From Geofilum sp964396555 (GTDB lineage Bacteria; Bacteroidota; Bacteroidia; Bacteroidales; Marinilabiliaceae): a stretch of DNA of 64,000 nucleotides. The stretch lies in NCBI GenBank assembly GCA_964396555.1, contig CAYNFX010000001.1:1-64000 (forward strand). The letters are read 5' to 3'. The position numbers and the translations under genes were made by a program. The first letter of the stretch is position 1. Each line of letters begins with the position of its first letter. Below, piece by piece: positions 17,966 to 25,980 of this stretch. Below the pieces are notes generated by a model. That model was not told the origin of the DNA. It saw only the letters and a program-made list of their open reading frames with translations, and did no database searches.

Positions 17966-18592
17966 ATGTCAACAAATATTATTACTATAGGTCGCCAACC
18001 AGGCAGCGGAGGAAGACTCATTGCCGCGCGTCTTTCGGAGATGCTTGGGTACAAGGTCTATGACAAGAACCTGCTTAACATTGCTTCCAGAGAAAGCGGA
18101 CTTAGCAGAGAATTTTTTGAGAAATTTGATGAAAAAGCCAGCTTTAGTATTTTTGGCAGCTGGTTTGGAATTCATGACAATGTCACCGATGAGATTTACT
18201 CAGGTAGTTACCTGAGTAATGAATCTCTGTTTCAGATTCAGAGCAGTGTTATCAGGAAAATTGCAGAGAAGGAGTCGGCTATTTTTTTGGGACGTTGTGC
18301 AGATTATGTTCTAAGTGATCATCCGGGTGTGTTAAGTGTTTTTGTGACGGCTTATTTGCCAGACAGGATTAAAAGGATGTCGGAGTATAAAGATATTAAT
18401 GAACAGAAGGCCAGGGAGTGGGTAGTCAGATCTGACAAAAAGAGAAGATCCTATTACAACTATTTTAGCAACAAGGAGTGGGGACATGCTTCGGCTTATA
18501 ACCTGTGTATTAATACTTCAGAATTTGGAATTGAGAAGGCAACTGAACTTATATACAAGCTTGCAGTTGATCGGTTCGGACTGAAACGGTAA
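17966..18592 (+). CDS. Cytidylate kinase-like protein
   Basis: This 208-aa P-loop protein belongs to the cytidylate-kinase-like family (Pfam AAA_26 type), distinct from true Cmk. The N-terminus ITIGRQPGSGGRLIAARLSEML carries a Walker-A-like loop in which GRQPGSGG replaces the standard GPxGSGKS. The motif GYKVYDKNLLNIASRESGLS follows, then FLGRCADYVL and the lid region RSDKKRRSYYNYFSNKEWG. The physiological substrate is unknown. It sits between the MATE gene and an outer-membrane protein gene, with 35 bases to the latter. Confidence 0.85.
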   Translation: MSTNIITIGRQPGSGGRLIAARLSEMLGYKVYDKNLLNIASRESGLSREFFEKFDEKASFSIFGSWFGIHDNVTDEIYSGSYLSNESLFQIQSSVIRKIAEKESAIFLGRCADYVLSDHPGVLSVFVTAYLPDRIKRMSEYKDINEQKAREWVVRSDKKRRSYYNYFSNKEWGHASAYNLCINTSEFGIEKATELIYKLAVDRFGLKR

Positions 18593-18627
18593 TCGACAAG
18601 AAAGATTATCAAAAGCCTTACGAATAA

Positions 18628-19722
18628 ATGAAAGGAATACTGACAATAATTCTGGCCCTTGCCTTTTCTGCCTCTGATATTCTGGCATGGTCTGATCTGT
18701 GGCATCCTTTGGCTCCCGGCAGAGATAAGAATGATATTGGAAAACTTCACTGGGGGCTCAATGGATCTATGTTTTTTATAAACAATGAGTATTTCGGCGA
18801 TATAGTGGAAGGCTATACAATGCCCGGGCATTATGTTGAGCCCTATGCAAAGTACAATCTGTCTGAGCACTTTAGTCTTAAAGCCGGTTTTAATATTTTG
18901 AAGTATTACGGCATGGATGAGGATGCAGAGTTTTATCCCGTATTGGCAGCAACCATAAAGTTTAGCGAGATGTTGGAGCTAACAATGGGTGGAATAGATG
19001 CCAATGCAGATTATGACCTGTCTGACATTCTTATGTATAAGGAAGATAATTACAGATCACCTGTAAATAATGGTTTTCAGTTGCGCTACCTGGGAGACGT
19101 TTTTAAGGGAAGTGCATGGATAAGCTGGGATCAGTTTATTAGAAAGGGGGATACTATACCGGAAATTTTTACGGCTGGGGTAAACCTAAGGCCGACTTTG
19201 TTGAAAAGTGAAAGTGGTTGGACTCTTGATGTCCCTTTTCAAATGACGGTTTTTCACAGGGGAGGTCAGATAAGTAATTTCTCAGAAAAAGGTGCGAGCA
19301 TTATCAATCTGCTCGCCGGCCTTGAGGCTGGCAGGACCTTAAATGGAAAGTTAGATTACCTGGAGTTGTTTGCTCACTATCTTGCATATAAAGACATTAA
19401 AGAAGAGAACAACTTCGGAATAAACAAGGGCAATGGCTTTTTTGGAGGTGTGAATCTTGGAGCAGGTTCACTAGAACTTCTTGTTGCATACTGGCGTGGG
19501 AAAGATTTTTTGTCATCTCAGGGGAACCCTATGTTTAATTCCGTATCAGACTATAAAATTGGCCTTGATTTTAGTAATCGGGAAATGCTTAGGTCTCAGT
19601 TGATGTGGAGCCGATATGTGACTGAAAGAGTTGTTTTTTCATTTTTGATGGATTCTTATTACGACACAAAAAGTAGTCAATTTGACTATGGCTGGGGTTT
19701 ACATATAAGCTTCGCATTGTAA
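18628..19722 (+). CDS. Predicted outer-membrane beta-barrel protein
   Basis: No specific family was recognised in this 364-aa protein. It has a signal peptide (residues 1-20) and then many alternating amphipathic strands with aromatic girdles, for example HYVEPYAKYNLSEHFSLKAG, GFQLRYLGDVFKGSAWISW and YLELFAHYLAYK. It ends in WGLHISFAL, a plausible barrel-closing strand. This layout suggests an outer-membrane channel or structural barrel. It shares an orientation and small gap with the kinase-like gene upstream but has no obvious functional tie to it. Confidence 0.7.
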   Translation: MKGILTIILALAFSASDILAWSDLWHPLAPGRDKNDIGKLHWGLNGSMFFINNEYFGDIVEGYTMPGHYVEPYAKYNLSEHFSLKAGFNILKYYGMDEDAEFYPVLAATIKFSEMLELTMGGIDANADYDLSDILMYKEDNYRSPVNNGFQLRYLGDVFKGSAWISWDQFIRKGDTIPEIFTAGVNLRPTLLKSESGWTLDVPFQMTVFHRGGQISNFSEKGASIINLLAGLEAGRTLNGKLDYLELFAHYLAYKDIKEENNFGINKGNGFFGGVNLGAGSLELLVAYWRGKDFLSSQGNPMFNSVSDYKIGLDFSNREMLRSQLMWSRYVTERVVFSFLMDSYYDTKSSQFDYGWGLHISFAL

Positions 19723-20030
19723 CGGCCCTAAAATAGTTTTAAGCAAGTATCTGAAGATCATATTTGGGGTGTATTGACATGATGGGCAATGCATAACTAT
19801 TTGGATTTGGTTTATCAATTTATTGCTTAATGCATTGGTAGTTACAAAAAATAGTGCTAATTTTGCGGCCGATTATTATCCATACACAAGTGTAAGTGGA
19901 CTGTATCTCAGGAGTTTTACACCGGCTCGAACAGCAGTGCCCGACTGTTGTGCGGGGTGGGAGATATGGTTTACACTAATTGCAATTGTTTTAATTATTT
20001 GTAGGTCGAATCTAAAATTGTAAAGAGAAA
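19723..20030 (+). other. Intergenic leader upstream of rplM
   Basis: These 308 bases hold no convincing gene. The distal half (from the -7 element at 19858) would be a leader of about 160 bases in the rplM mRNA. It contains a GC-rich stretch (about 19920-19965) that could fold, as in ribosomal-protein autoregulatory leaders. Confidence 0.5.
19835..19865 (+). promoter_or_regulatory. Promoter of the rplM ribosomal-protein operon
   Basis: TTGG at 19835-19838 and TAATTTTG at 19858-19865 are separated by 19 bases. This is the spacing expected between the -33 (TTTG/TTG) and -7 (TAnnTTTG) elements of Bacteroidota. Confidence 0.65.
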
Positions 20031-20486
20031 GTGGATACCTTAAGTTTTAAGACCGAATCTGCAACAAAGGCAAGTATTCAAAAGGAATGGCTTGTAGTTG
20101 ATGCGACTGACCAGGTACTTGGCAGACTCGGAACAAAGGTGGCTATTATCCTGAGAGGGAAACATAAGCCCAATTATACGCCCAACCTGGATTGTGGCGA
20201 CAACGTTATCATTATTAATGCCGATAAGGTAAAACTGACAGGCAAAAAATGGAGCGATAGAGTATTTTTCTATCATAGCGGTTATCCTGGTGGACAAAGG
20301 GAAGTAACTCCTGCTATGCTTTTTGCTAAGAGTCCGGAACAATTAGTTCTGCGCACTGTAAAGGGAATGTTGCCCAAGGGTACATTGGGCAGGAAGGTTT
20401 TGTCTAATTTGTTTATTTATTCCGGCCCTGAGCATAAGCATGAGGCTCAGCAACCAAGGGCTATTGATTTGAACGCTATTAAATGA
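20031..20486 (+). CDS. rplM: 50S ribosomal protein L13
   Basis: This 151-aa large-subunit protein is full length. The start codon is GTG at 20031. It is supported by the N-terminus MDTLSFKTESATKASIQKEW, which matches the MDTLS(Y/F)KT start conserved in Bacteroidota L13; there is no good ATG nearby. Family motifs include VVDATDQVLGRL, NVIIINADKVKLTGKKW, YHSGYPGG and MLPKGTLGRKVL. Its last codons overlap an ATG of the rpsI frame, showing tight operon linkage. Confidence 0.97.
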   Translation: MDTLSFKTESATKASIQKEWLVVDATDQVLGRLGTKVAIILRGKHKPNYTPNLDCGDNVIIINADKVKLTGKKWSDRVFFYHSGYPGGQREVTPAMLFAKSPEQLVLRTVKGMLPKGTLGRKVLSNLFIYSGPEHKHEAQQPRAIDLNAIK

Positions 20487-20491
20487 TTGTT

Positions 20492-20878
20492 ATGGAAGTA
20501 ATTAATGCCATTGGAAGAAGAAAAACTGCCGTAGCCCGCATTTATCTGAGTGAAGGCAAGGGACAAGTAAGCATAAACAAACGTGGACTGGAAGAGTATT
20601 TTCCAGAAAAGACCCTGCAGTATATAGTTAAACAACCTTTGGAACTACTTGGTGTAGCTGGTAATTACGATATCAAGGCAAACCTTGATGGAGGCGGTAT
20701 CAAGGGTCAGGCCGAAGCTCTTCGTTTAGCTATTGCACGTGCACTTGTAAAGATCAATGCCGAGGTTAAGCCATCTCTTCGCGCTAAAGGTTTTCTTACC
20801 CGCGATTCAAGAGTGGTTGAAAGGAAGAAGCCGGGTCGTCCGAAGGCTCGTAAGAGATTCCAGTTCAGCAAGAGATAA
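20492..20878 (+). CDS. rpsI: 30S ribosomal protein S9
   Basis: This 128-aa small-subunit protein has the family start MEVINAIGRRKTAVARIYL, so the ATG at 20492 is preferred over the overlapping ATG at 20483. The middle region IKANLDGGGIKGQAEALRLAIARAL and the basic C-terminal tail KKPGRPKARKRFQFSKR, whose last Lys-Arg reaches the P-site tRNA, are intact. It is translationally linked to rplM. Confidence 0.97.
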   Translation: MEVINAIGRRKTAVARIYLSEGKGQVSINKRGLEEYFPEKTLQYIVKQPLELLGVAGNYDIKANLDGGGIKGQAEALRLAIARALVKINAEVKPSLRAKGFLTRDSRVVERKKPGRPKARKRFQFSKR

Positions 20879-20892
20879 TACGGCACAGGTGC

Positions 20893-20907
20893 GTTTAGTA
20901 TCTAAAC
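20893..20907 (+). promoter_or_regulatory. Small hairpin in the rpsI-rpsB spacer
   Basis: GTTTAG/CTAAAC with a TAT loop lies in the 104-base spacer upstream of rpsB. It could be part of an S2-responsive leader; this is a guess from position only. Confidence 0.3.
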
Positions 20908-20982
20908 CGGTGAGATTTCTTACATGGAACTACTTATCGGTTGCCTGACAAAAAAGAATGTAAACGACTTAATTAAAGAACA

Positions 20983-21840
20983 ATGCCAAAAATTGGATTT
21001 CAAGAATTACTTGATGCCGGAGTACATTTCGGCCACCTTACCAGAAAGTGGAACCCCGCAATGGCTCCGTACATCTTCATGGAGCGCAACGGTATCCATA
21101 TTATTGACCTGCACAAGACAGCTGCAAAAATTGATGAAGCTGGCGCAGCGTTAAAACAAATTGCAAAATCGGGACGCAAAATTTTGTTCGTAGCCACAAA
21201 AAAGCAGGCTAAGGAAATTATAGCCAATAAAGTTGGTTCTGTCAATATGCCTTACGTTGTTGAACGTTGGCCAGGTGGTATGCTTACCAACTTTCCAACT
21301 ATACGTAAGGCTGTCAAGAAGATGACTTCAATCGACAGAATGATGACTGATACAAGCTGGACTAGCCTTTCAAAAAGGGAAAAGCTGCAAATCTCACGTC
21401 AACGTGCTAAGCTGGAAAAGAACCTTGGTAGTATTGCCGACCTTAACAGACTTCCTGCTGCAATGTTTGTAGTGGATGTTATGAAGGAACACATTGCTGT
21501 TAAAGAGGCTATTCGTTTGGGTATCCCTGTTTTCGCAATGGTTGATACTAACTCGGATCCAGGCAACGTTGACTTCGTAATCCCTGCTAATGATGATGCG
21601 TCAAACTCTATCGAACTGATCATTGGCGCAATGGTTGATGCCATCAAGGAAGGTCTTACCGAACGCAAAGCTGACAAGGAAAATGAAGCTCCTGCAAAGG
21701 ATAAGAACTCTAAGGGAGGTAGAAAAGGTGAATCTAAAGCCAGAGTGAAAGGTCGCAAGGAAGATGAAGAGGCTGATGAGGCTGTAGAAGTTGAAGCCGC
21801 AGATAAGGCTAATGATATTGATGCCGAAGTTCAGGAATAA
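20983..21840 (+). CDS. rpsB: 30S ribosomal protein S2
   Basis: This 285-aa small-subunit protein has the family core in residues 1-225: LLDAGVHFGHLTRKWNP, IHIIDLHKTA, YVVERWPGGMLTNF, PAAMFVVDVMKEHIAVKEA, GIPVFAMVDTNSDP and IPANDDASNSIELI. Residues ~226-285 form an extra tail, first Lys/Arg/Gly-rich (KNSKGGRKGESKARVKGRK) and then strongly acidic (EDEEADEAVEVEA). Such charged tails occur in several Bacteroidota S2 proteins but are absent from E. coli S2. It is followed by a hairpin and tsf. Confidence 0.97.
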   Translation: MPKIGFQELLDAGVHFGHLTRKWNPAMAPYIFMERNGIHIIDLHKTAAKIDEAGAALKQIAKSGRKILFVATKKQAKEIIANKVGSVNMPYVVERWPGGMLTNFPTIRKAVKKMTSIDRMMTDTSWTSLSKREKLQISRQRAKLEKNLGSIADLNRLPAAMFVVDVMKEHIAVKEAIRLGIPVFAMVDTNSDPGNVDFVIPANDDASNSIELIIGAMVDAIKEGLTERKADKENEAPAKDKNSKGGRKGESKARVKGRKEDEEADEAVEVEAADKANDIDAEVQE

Positions 21841-21873
21841 ACTCTTTGGGATTCTACTAACTACTTAAAATAA

Positions 21874-21901
21874 AAGTTTGGGGAGTCATTTCCCCAAACT
21901 T
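21874..21901 (+). promoter_or_regulatory. Hairpin between rpsB and tsf
   Basis: A perfect 11-bp stem (AAGTTTGGGGA, 21874-21884, with complement 21891-21901) with loop GTCATT lies 23 bases before the tsf start. It is not followed by a proper T run, so it looks more like an attenuator, RNase site or mRNA-stabilising hairpin than a full terminator. Confidence 0.55.
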
Positions 21902-21924
21902 ATCATCTTTAAAAAGGAGATATT

Positions 21925-22752
21925 ATGGCTATTACAGCAGCAGACGTAAGCAAACTTAGGAAAATGACCGGCGCAGGTATGATGGACTGCAAGAATGCCC
22001 TCACCGAAGCCAACGGCGATTTCGATGCAGCGATCGACATCATTCGCAAAAAAGGACAGGCAATTGCCAACAAACGTTCAGACCGCGAAGCTTCTGAAGG
22101 TGTAGTCCTTGGGAAGGTAACTGCTGACGGAAAGAAGGGTGCAATTTTGGTTTTAAATTGCGAAACTGACTTTGTTGCAAAGAATGAAAGCTTTATTGCT
22201 CTGACACAATCGATCCTTGATCTGGCACTTAACAGCAACGTTACTACTGTTGAAGATGTATTAGGCCTCTCACTGGATGGTATTGCTGTTAAGGATGTTA
22301 TCACACATCAAATTGGTGTTATCGGCGAAAAGCTTGAATTGCCTTACTATGATGTTATCAAGGCTGAGAGTGTTGTAGCTTATATTCACCCAGGTAACAA
22401 ACTCGCTACTCTAGTTGGGTTTAACAAAGGAGGTGTAGAAATTCAGGTTGGTCGTGACGTAGCTATGCAGGTTGCTGCCATGAATCCAGTATCTGTGGAT
22501 CGTGACTCAGTACCTCAGTCAGTTATTGATAAGGAACTTGAAATTGCCAAGGAACAAACTCGTCTTGAAGGTAAGCCAGAAGAAATGGTCGAAAAGATCG
22601 CTCTTGGTCGTCTCAGCAAGTTCTTTAAGGAAAGCACTCTACTTGAACAAATCTTTGTAAAAGACGGAAAGATCAGCGTACGTGAATATGTACAAAAGGC
22701 TGACAAAGAACTTACAGTAACTGAATTTAAGCGTTATTCTCTGAATAACTAA
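21925..22752 (+). CDS. tsf: Elongation factor Ts
   Basis: EF-Ts (275 aa) exchanges GDP for GTP on EF-Tu. The N-terminal UBA-like domain carries LRKMTGAGMMDCKNALTEANGDFDAAID, the core domain TDFVAKNESF, and the C-terminal part VAMQVAAMNPVSVD. A clear Shine-Dalgarno AAGGAGA sits just upstream (21914-21920), which is uncommon in this lineage. It may let tsf be translated independently of rpsB. A terminator follows. Confidence 0.97.
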   Translation: MAITAADVSKLRKMTGAGMMDCKNALTEANGDFDAAIDIIRKKGQAIANKRSDREASEGVVLGKVTADGKKGAILVLNCETDFVAKNESFIALTQSILDLALNSNVTTVEDVLGLSLDGIAVKDVITHQIGVIGEKLELPYYDVIKAESVVAYIHPGNKLATLVGFNKGGVEIQVGRDVAMQVAAMNPVSVDRDSVPQSVIDKELEIAKEQTRLEGKPEEMVEKIALGRLSKFFKESTLLEQIFVKDGKISVREYVQKADKELTVTEFKRYSLNN

Positions 22753-22772
22753 TTTCAACAAGATATTGATAT

Positions 22773-22808
22773 AAAAGAGGTTGCCCCGAAGGGCAACCTC
22801 TTTTTTTT
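22773..22808 (+). terminator. Terminator of the rplM-rpsI-rpsB-tsf cluster
   Basis: A GAGGTTGCCC stem (22777-22786 with 22791-22800) and CGAA tetraloop are followed by eight T's. Confidence 0.95.
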
Positions 22809-22896
22809 GATTGATGCCGGCACAATTCTATGGTTTAGAGGTCAAGTTACATGTAACAAAATTCCTTAAGGAATACTTTATCTCCGAAAAACGGCC

Positions 22897-22904
22897 TATT
22901 TTTG
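22897..22904 (+). promoter_or_regulatory. -7 promoter element for pyrH
   Basis: TATTTTTG matches TAnnTTTG and lies 30 bases before the pyrH start, downstream of the tsf terminator, so pyrH appears to have its own promoter. Confidence 0.55.
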
Positions 22905-22934
22905 AAAATTAGTTGCTAATTATAAAAGTTTATC

Positions 22935-23642
22935 ATGCAATATAAAAGGATACTGTTGAAGTTGAGCGGCGAATCGCTAATGGGTAAACAAGGCTACGGG
23001 ATCGATGCCCAACGCCTGAACGACTATGCTGAACAGGTGGCGGAAATTGCCGCAATGGGAGTTGAAATTGGAATAGTAATAGGTGGTGGCAATATATTCA
23101 GGGGCCTTAGTGGAGCCTCCAAGGGCTTTGACCGTTACAAGGGCGATCAGATGGGTATGTTGGCCACAGTGATTAATGCATTGGCTCTGGCTTCTGCATT
23201 GAATGCACTTGGGACAAAGGCTCGTGTCCTGACTGCCATTCGTATGGAACCAGTTGGTGAGTATTATTCCAAACCCAGAGCCATGGAGGCTCTCAACGCA
23301 GGCGAGGTTGTAATTCTGGCCGGAGGTACCGGCAATCCATATTTTACTACAGATACTGGTTCAGCTCTTAGAGGCATCGAGATTGAAGCTGAAGTAATGC
23401 TTAAAGGAACCAGGGTGGACGGTGTATATACTGCGGATCCAGAAAAAGATCCTACTGCGACAAGATTTGACAAGATATCATTCGACGAGGTATATACAAG
23501 GGGTCTTAAGATAATGGATCTTACTGCTACAGCAATGTGCAACGAGAACAATTTGCCGGTGCTGGTATTTAATATGGATGTAAAGGGAAATCTTAAGAAG
23601 GTACTTTCTGGAGAAAAAATCGGGACCTTTGTGCATCCCTGA
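22935..23642 (+). CDS. pyrH: UMP kinase
   Basis: UMP kinase (235 aa) phosphorylates UMP to UDP in pyrimidine nucleotide synthesis. It has the amino-acid-kinase fold with KRILLKLSGESLMG at the N-terminus, EIGIVIGGGNIFRG, the UMP-binding GDQMGMLATVINALAL, and VILAGGTGNPYFTTDTGSALR. The C-terminal LMDLTATAMCNENNLPVLVFNM is typical. It is separated from tsf by a terminator and a promoter, and it is not followed by frr, unlike the common tsf-pyrH-frr order. Confidence 0.97.
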   Translation: MQYKRILLKLSGESLMGKQGYGIDAQRLNDYAEQVAEIAAMGVEIGIVIGGGNIFRGLSGASKGFDRYKGDQMGMLATVINALALASALNALGTKARVLTAIRMEPVGEYYSKPRAMEALNAGEVVILAGGTGNPYFTTDTGSALRGIEIEAEVMLKGTRVDGVYTADPEKDPTATRFDKISFDEVYTRGLKIMDLTATAMCNENNLPVLVFNMDVKGNLKKVLSGEKIGTFVHP

Positions 23643-23655
23643 TCATACGGATAAG

Positions 23656-23680
23656 TGGCAGAGCCTCAGGCTCCTGCCAT
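23656..23680. terminator. Hairpin at convergent gene ends (pyrH / small membrane protein)
   Basis: TGGCA-GAGCC pairs with GGCTC-(C)-TGCCA around a TCA loop, with one bulged base. It overlaps the stop codon of the minus-strand gene and lies 14 bases after pyrH. It may terminate both genes, though T runs are weak. Confidence 0.5.
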
Positions 23681-24100
23681 TTGCCTGTCTCCTCTTATGA
23701 TATCCCTGATATCTGCAACTATCATAAGAGCTTCTTCACGTACTTCATACGGGAGGTTTATGTTGCGCAATTGTAAGCTGCGCAGCCAGCCTGCCACTTC
23801 CTCATCGCGCATTGTGTATAGTATTCCCTTGAATTCGTCGATCTGTTCTTTCTGGTAGTCTTCAGGTCTTACCCCGGCATACTTGTCCAACTCCTCATCA
23901 TCATAGTAAACTATCGCCGCAGATGTGGCAAGCAGACTATCCTTATCGCATACCTCATGTGCACCGCAACAACCCTCGCTGTCATCGGCCGCATTTACAG
24001 GAGTGGCCTCTGCGCTGCCTTCCTTTGATAATGCTGAGATCCTACTCCTAGCATAGACGAGTATCCCGACTGCTACAATTATTAAAATAGTCAACCACAT
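23666..24100 (-). CDS. Conserved hypothetical membrane-anchored protein with CCGAHEVC motif
   Basis: This 144-aa protein starts with one membrane helix (MWLTILIIVAVGILVYARS). A linker and a cysteine cluster follow (EGCCGAHEVCDKDSLL, residues ~42-57), and then a soluble, mostly helical acidic domain with DDEELDKYAGVRPEDYQKEQIDEFKGILYTM. Three Cys and one His in eight residues could bind a metal or form a disulfide. The family looks conserved in Bacteroidota but I do not know a function. It converges with pyrH. Confidence 0.65.
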   Translation of the reverse strand: MWLTILIIVAVGILVYARSRISALSKEGSAEATPVNAADDSEGCCGAHEVCDKDSLLATSAAIVYYDDEELDKYAGVRPEDYQKEQIDEFKGILYTMRDEEVAGWLRSLQLRNINLPYEVREEALMIVADIRDIIRGDRQMAGA

Positions 24101-24263
24101 AGTGCAAAGTTACATTGTTTTAAGGAGGGCCTTCTCTAATTTGAGTTAAAAATATTGAATCAGACCGGGTTTGAGAACTGAAAAAGAAATGTACTTTTGA
24201 TCCGCATTAAGTTTGTTGCCTGAATACTAGCACTTGGCAGCAGTATACAATTAATCTTGCGAT

Positions 24264-24929
24264 ATGAGCAGAGCAATGGAGTACTGGCATAAGAACAGGA
24301 ATTTTGTGTTTGTCCTGTTCCTAAGCCTGTTTTTTTTGGTCCTATGTAATCGGGTTTTTAACACCGAAACAGAAAATGAGGCGAGGGAGGTTGCCGGTAA
24401 CTCAGTAACTGAGGGGGACAGGTATCAGCCTCTTAGCCTTGAGGAAGTTGAGAGATATAAAAAGTCCGCAGAGCATTCTGACGACAGTTCCTTTATCAGG
24501 ATTTTGCTGCTTGCAATGGCCCTGATTCTGTTTGTAAAATTCGGTTTTAAAAAGGGTTGGTTCGCTTACCTTATGCCGCAGGTGGTGCATTTCAAAGCCT
24601 CTTTGCGTAGGAGTCGCAAGACAGGACGTCTACTGATAAGGATCTCGTTTTACAACAATACTCCCCAAAGTAAAACCTTTAATGCCCCTTATGTGTTTTT
24701 TAAGAGGGGATCTGCTGTAAGGAATTTCGTCATCCGAAACGACTACTTCCCTCTTACACTTCCATCCGGAAGCTCACATATAATGCTGATTGACGTGGAA
24801 CAATTTTGGGAAAAGGTCGCAGGGCTGGAGAGTTACAAAAGGGTCGGTGCTGCGATAGAAACTACATCGGGAGAGAGATTCAGATCCTTGTCTTTGCCCA
24901 GATGGTTAGTAATTTTCAAAGCTGAGTAA
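24264..24929 (+). CDS. Hypothetical membrane protein with two TM helices
   Basis: No family was recognised in this 221-aa protein. It has a membrane helix at residues ~12-30 (NFVFVLFLSLFFLVLCNRVF), an acidic, probably periplasmic segment of ~45 residues, and a second helix at ~75-92 (FIRILLLAMALILFVKFGF). A cytoplasmic domain follows that looks beta-rich (RLLIRISFYNNTPQSKTFNAPYVFF, then LTLPSGSSHIMLID). Only one base separates its stop from the ATG of the thioredoxin-like gene, so the two are almost surely cotranscribed and may share a task at the membrane. Confidence 0.65.
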   Translation: MSRAMEYWHKNRNFVFVLFLSLFFLVLCNRVFNTETENEAREVAGNSVTEGDRYQPLSLEEVERYKKSAEHSDDSSFIRILLLAMALILFVKFGFKKGWFAYLMPQVVHFKASLRRSRKTGRLLIRISFYNNTPQSKTFNAPYVFFKRGSAVRNFVIRNDYFPLTLPSGSSHIMLIDVEQFWEKVAGLESYKRVGAAIETTSGERFRSLSLPRWLVIFKAE

Positions 24930-24930
24930 G

Positions 24931-25539
24931 ATGAAAAAGGGCATATTAAAAGAACGATGGAACAAATACAGAAAGAGGAAACGTTGGTGGAGTATCCTGT
25001 TCGATTTCCTTTTTCTTGTGCTTATTGTGGGAATGCTTATCCCACAGAGCAGAAAAAGTATATCATCCTTTGTTGTAAGGCAAACCTTGTTAGCTCCCCG
25101 GGAGTCATCAAATACAGTTATTCTTGGTAAAGAAGATTGGGAAATGCATTTGCGGGATAGTGAAGGGAGAATTGTGCAATTGTCAGATTTTCGTGGGAAA
25201 CCTGTATTTATTAACTATTGGGCAAGTTGGTGTCCACCCTGCATAGCCGAGATGCCCTCAATTAGTAATCTATACGACAATTATAAAGACTCCGTTAACT
25301 TCATTTTTATTTCTACAGAATCGCTTGAAAATGCAGCAAGGTATTTAGAAAAGAACTCTTACAACTTCCCTGTGTTTACAACTGCTGGCGAGATCCCTGA
25401 AGCCCTCATAACAACAACTATCCCTACAACAATACTTATTAGTAAAGGTGGCCGTCTTGTCATGTATAAGACAGGAGCTGCCCGTTGGGATTCAAGGGAT
25501 GCCTTTAAAATATTCGATAGGCTGCTAAGTGAAATGTGA
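24931..25539 (+). CDS. Membrane-anchored TlpA-like thioredoxin
   Basis: This 202-aa protein has an N-terminal membrane helix (residues ~20-38) and a periplasmic thioredoxin-like domain of the TlpA/ResA type. The redox motif is WASWCPPC with Cys101 and Cys104, and the cis-proline segment is TTIPTTILIS. Such proteins reduce disulfides in the periplasm, for example for cytochrome c maturation or for refolding. The gene is linked to the upstream membrane protein of unknown function. The hairpin at 25601-25635 probably terminates it. Confidence 0.9.
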   Translation: MKKGILKERWNKYRKRKRWWSILFDFLFLVLIVGMLIPQSRKSISSFVVRQTLLAPRESSNTVILGKEDWEMHLRDSEGRIVQLSDFRGKPVFINYWASWCPPCIAEMPSISNLYDNYKDSVNFIFISTESLENAARYLEKNSYNFPVFTTAGEIPEALITTTIPTTILISKGGRLVMYKTGAARWDSRDAFKIFDRLLSEM

Positions 25540-25600
25540 GTTTTTTGGTGTAGGCCAAACAGGGATCCAAAACTAGGTGTATTTCAAATTGAAACAGTAT

Positions 25601-25635
25601 AAAAAAGAGGCTGACTCTGCTGAGTCAGCCTCTTT
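25601..25635. terminator. Bidirectional terminator (thioredoxin gene / tRNA-Gln)
   Basis: An 11-bp stem (GAGGCTGACTC, 25607-25617, with 25622-25632) has a T run on the plus side and an A run on the other side that gives T's on the minus strand. Confidence 0.88.
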
Positions 25636-25636
25636 G

Positions 25637-25707
25637 TTGTCCCGCAAGGATTTGAACCCTGACTAGATGGACCAAAACCATCTGTGCTACCATTACACCA
25701 CAGGACA
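25637..25707 (-). tRNA. tRNA-Gln (anticodon TTG)
   Basis: The acceptor arms TGTCCTG and CGGGACA pair fully apart from one T-G. The anticodon stem AGATGG/CCATCT holds loop TTTTGGT, giving TTG, which reads CAA/CAG. A 5' U is typical of tRNA-Gln. CCA is not encoded. Confidence 0.93.
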
Positions 25708-25928
25708 ATTACTTCGCCTTTGTTTTGTCAAAAGCGATGCAAATATAGATGGTTTTACTATATCTTTCAAAAAAAACTCTACTAAAAATGCTTTCATCAG
25801 CCTAATTTTGTTTTATCTGATTGTGATACAGCCTGAAAATTAGTTTCGGTTTAGGCTAATCACGAATGATATTTACTGTGGAAGGCTTATTCATTATCCG
25901 ATAACCCTAATCTTTTACAAGATTATTG

Positions 25929-25936
25929 TATTTTTG
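25929..25936 (+). promoter_or_regulatory. -7 promoter element upstream of the DUF2723 gene
   Basis: TATTTTTG matches TAnnTTTG and lies 44 bases before the start codon. No good -33 element is seen. Confidence 0.45.
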
Positions 25937-25980
25937 GCAAACATGCAGTTTTAGTTTATCGAATTTGTAAACGTTCAGTT

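Noticed and set aside
19823..20023. 66-codon ORF in the rplM leader
   Set aside because: It begins upstream of the inferred promoter and spans the -7 element, so it would not be transcribed whole.
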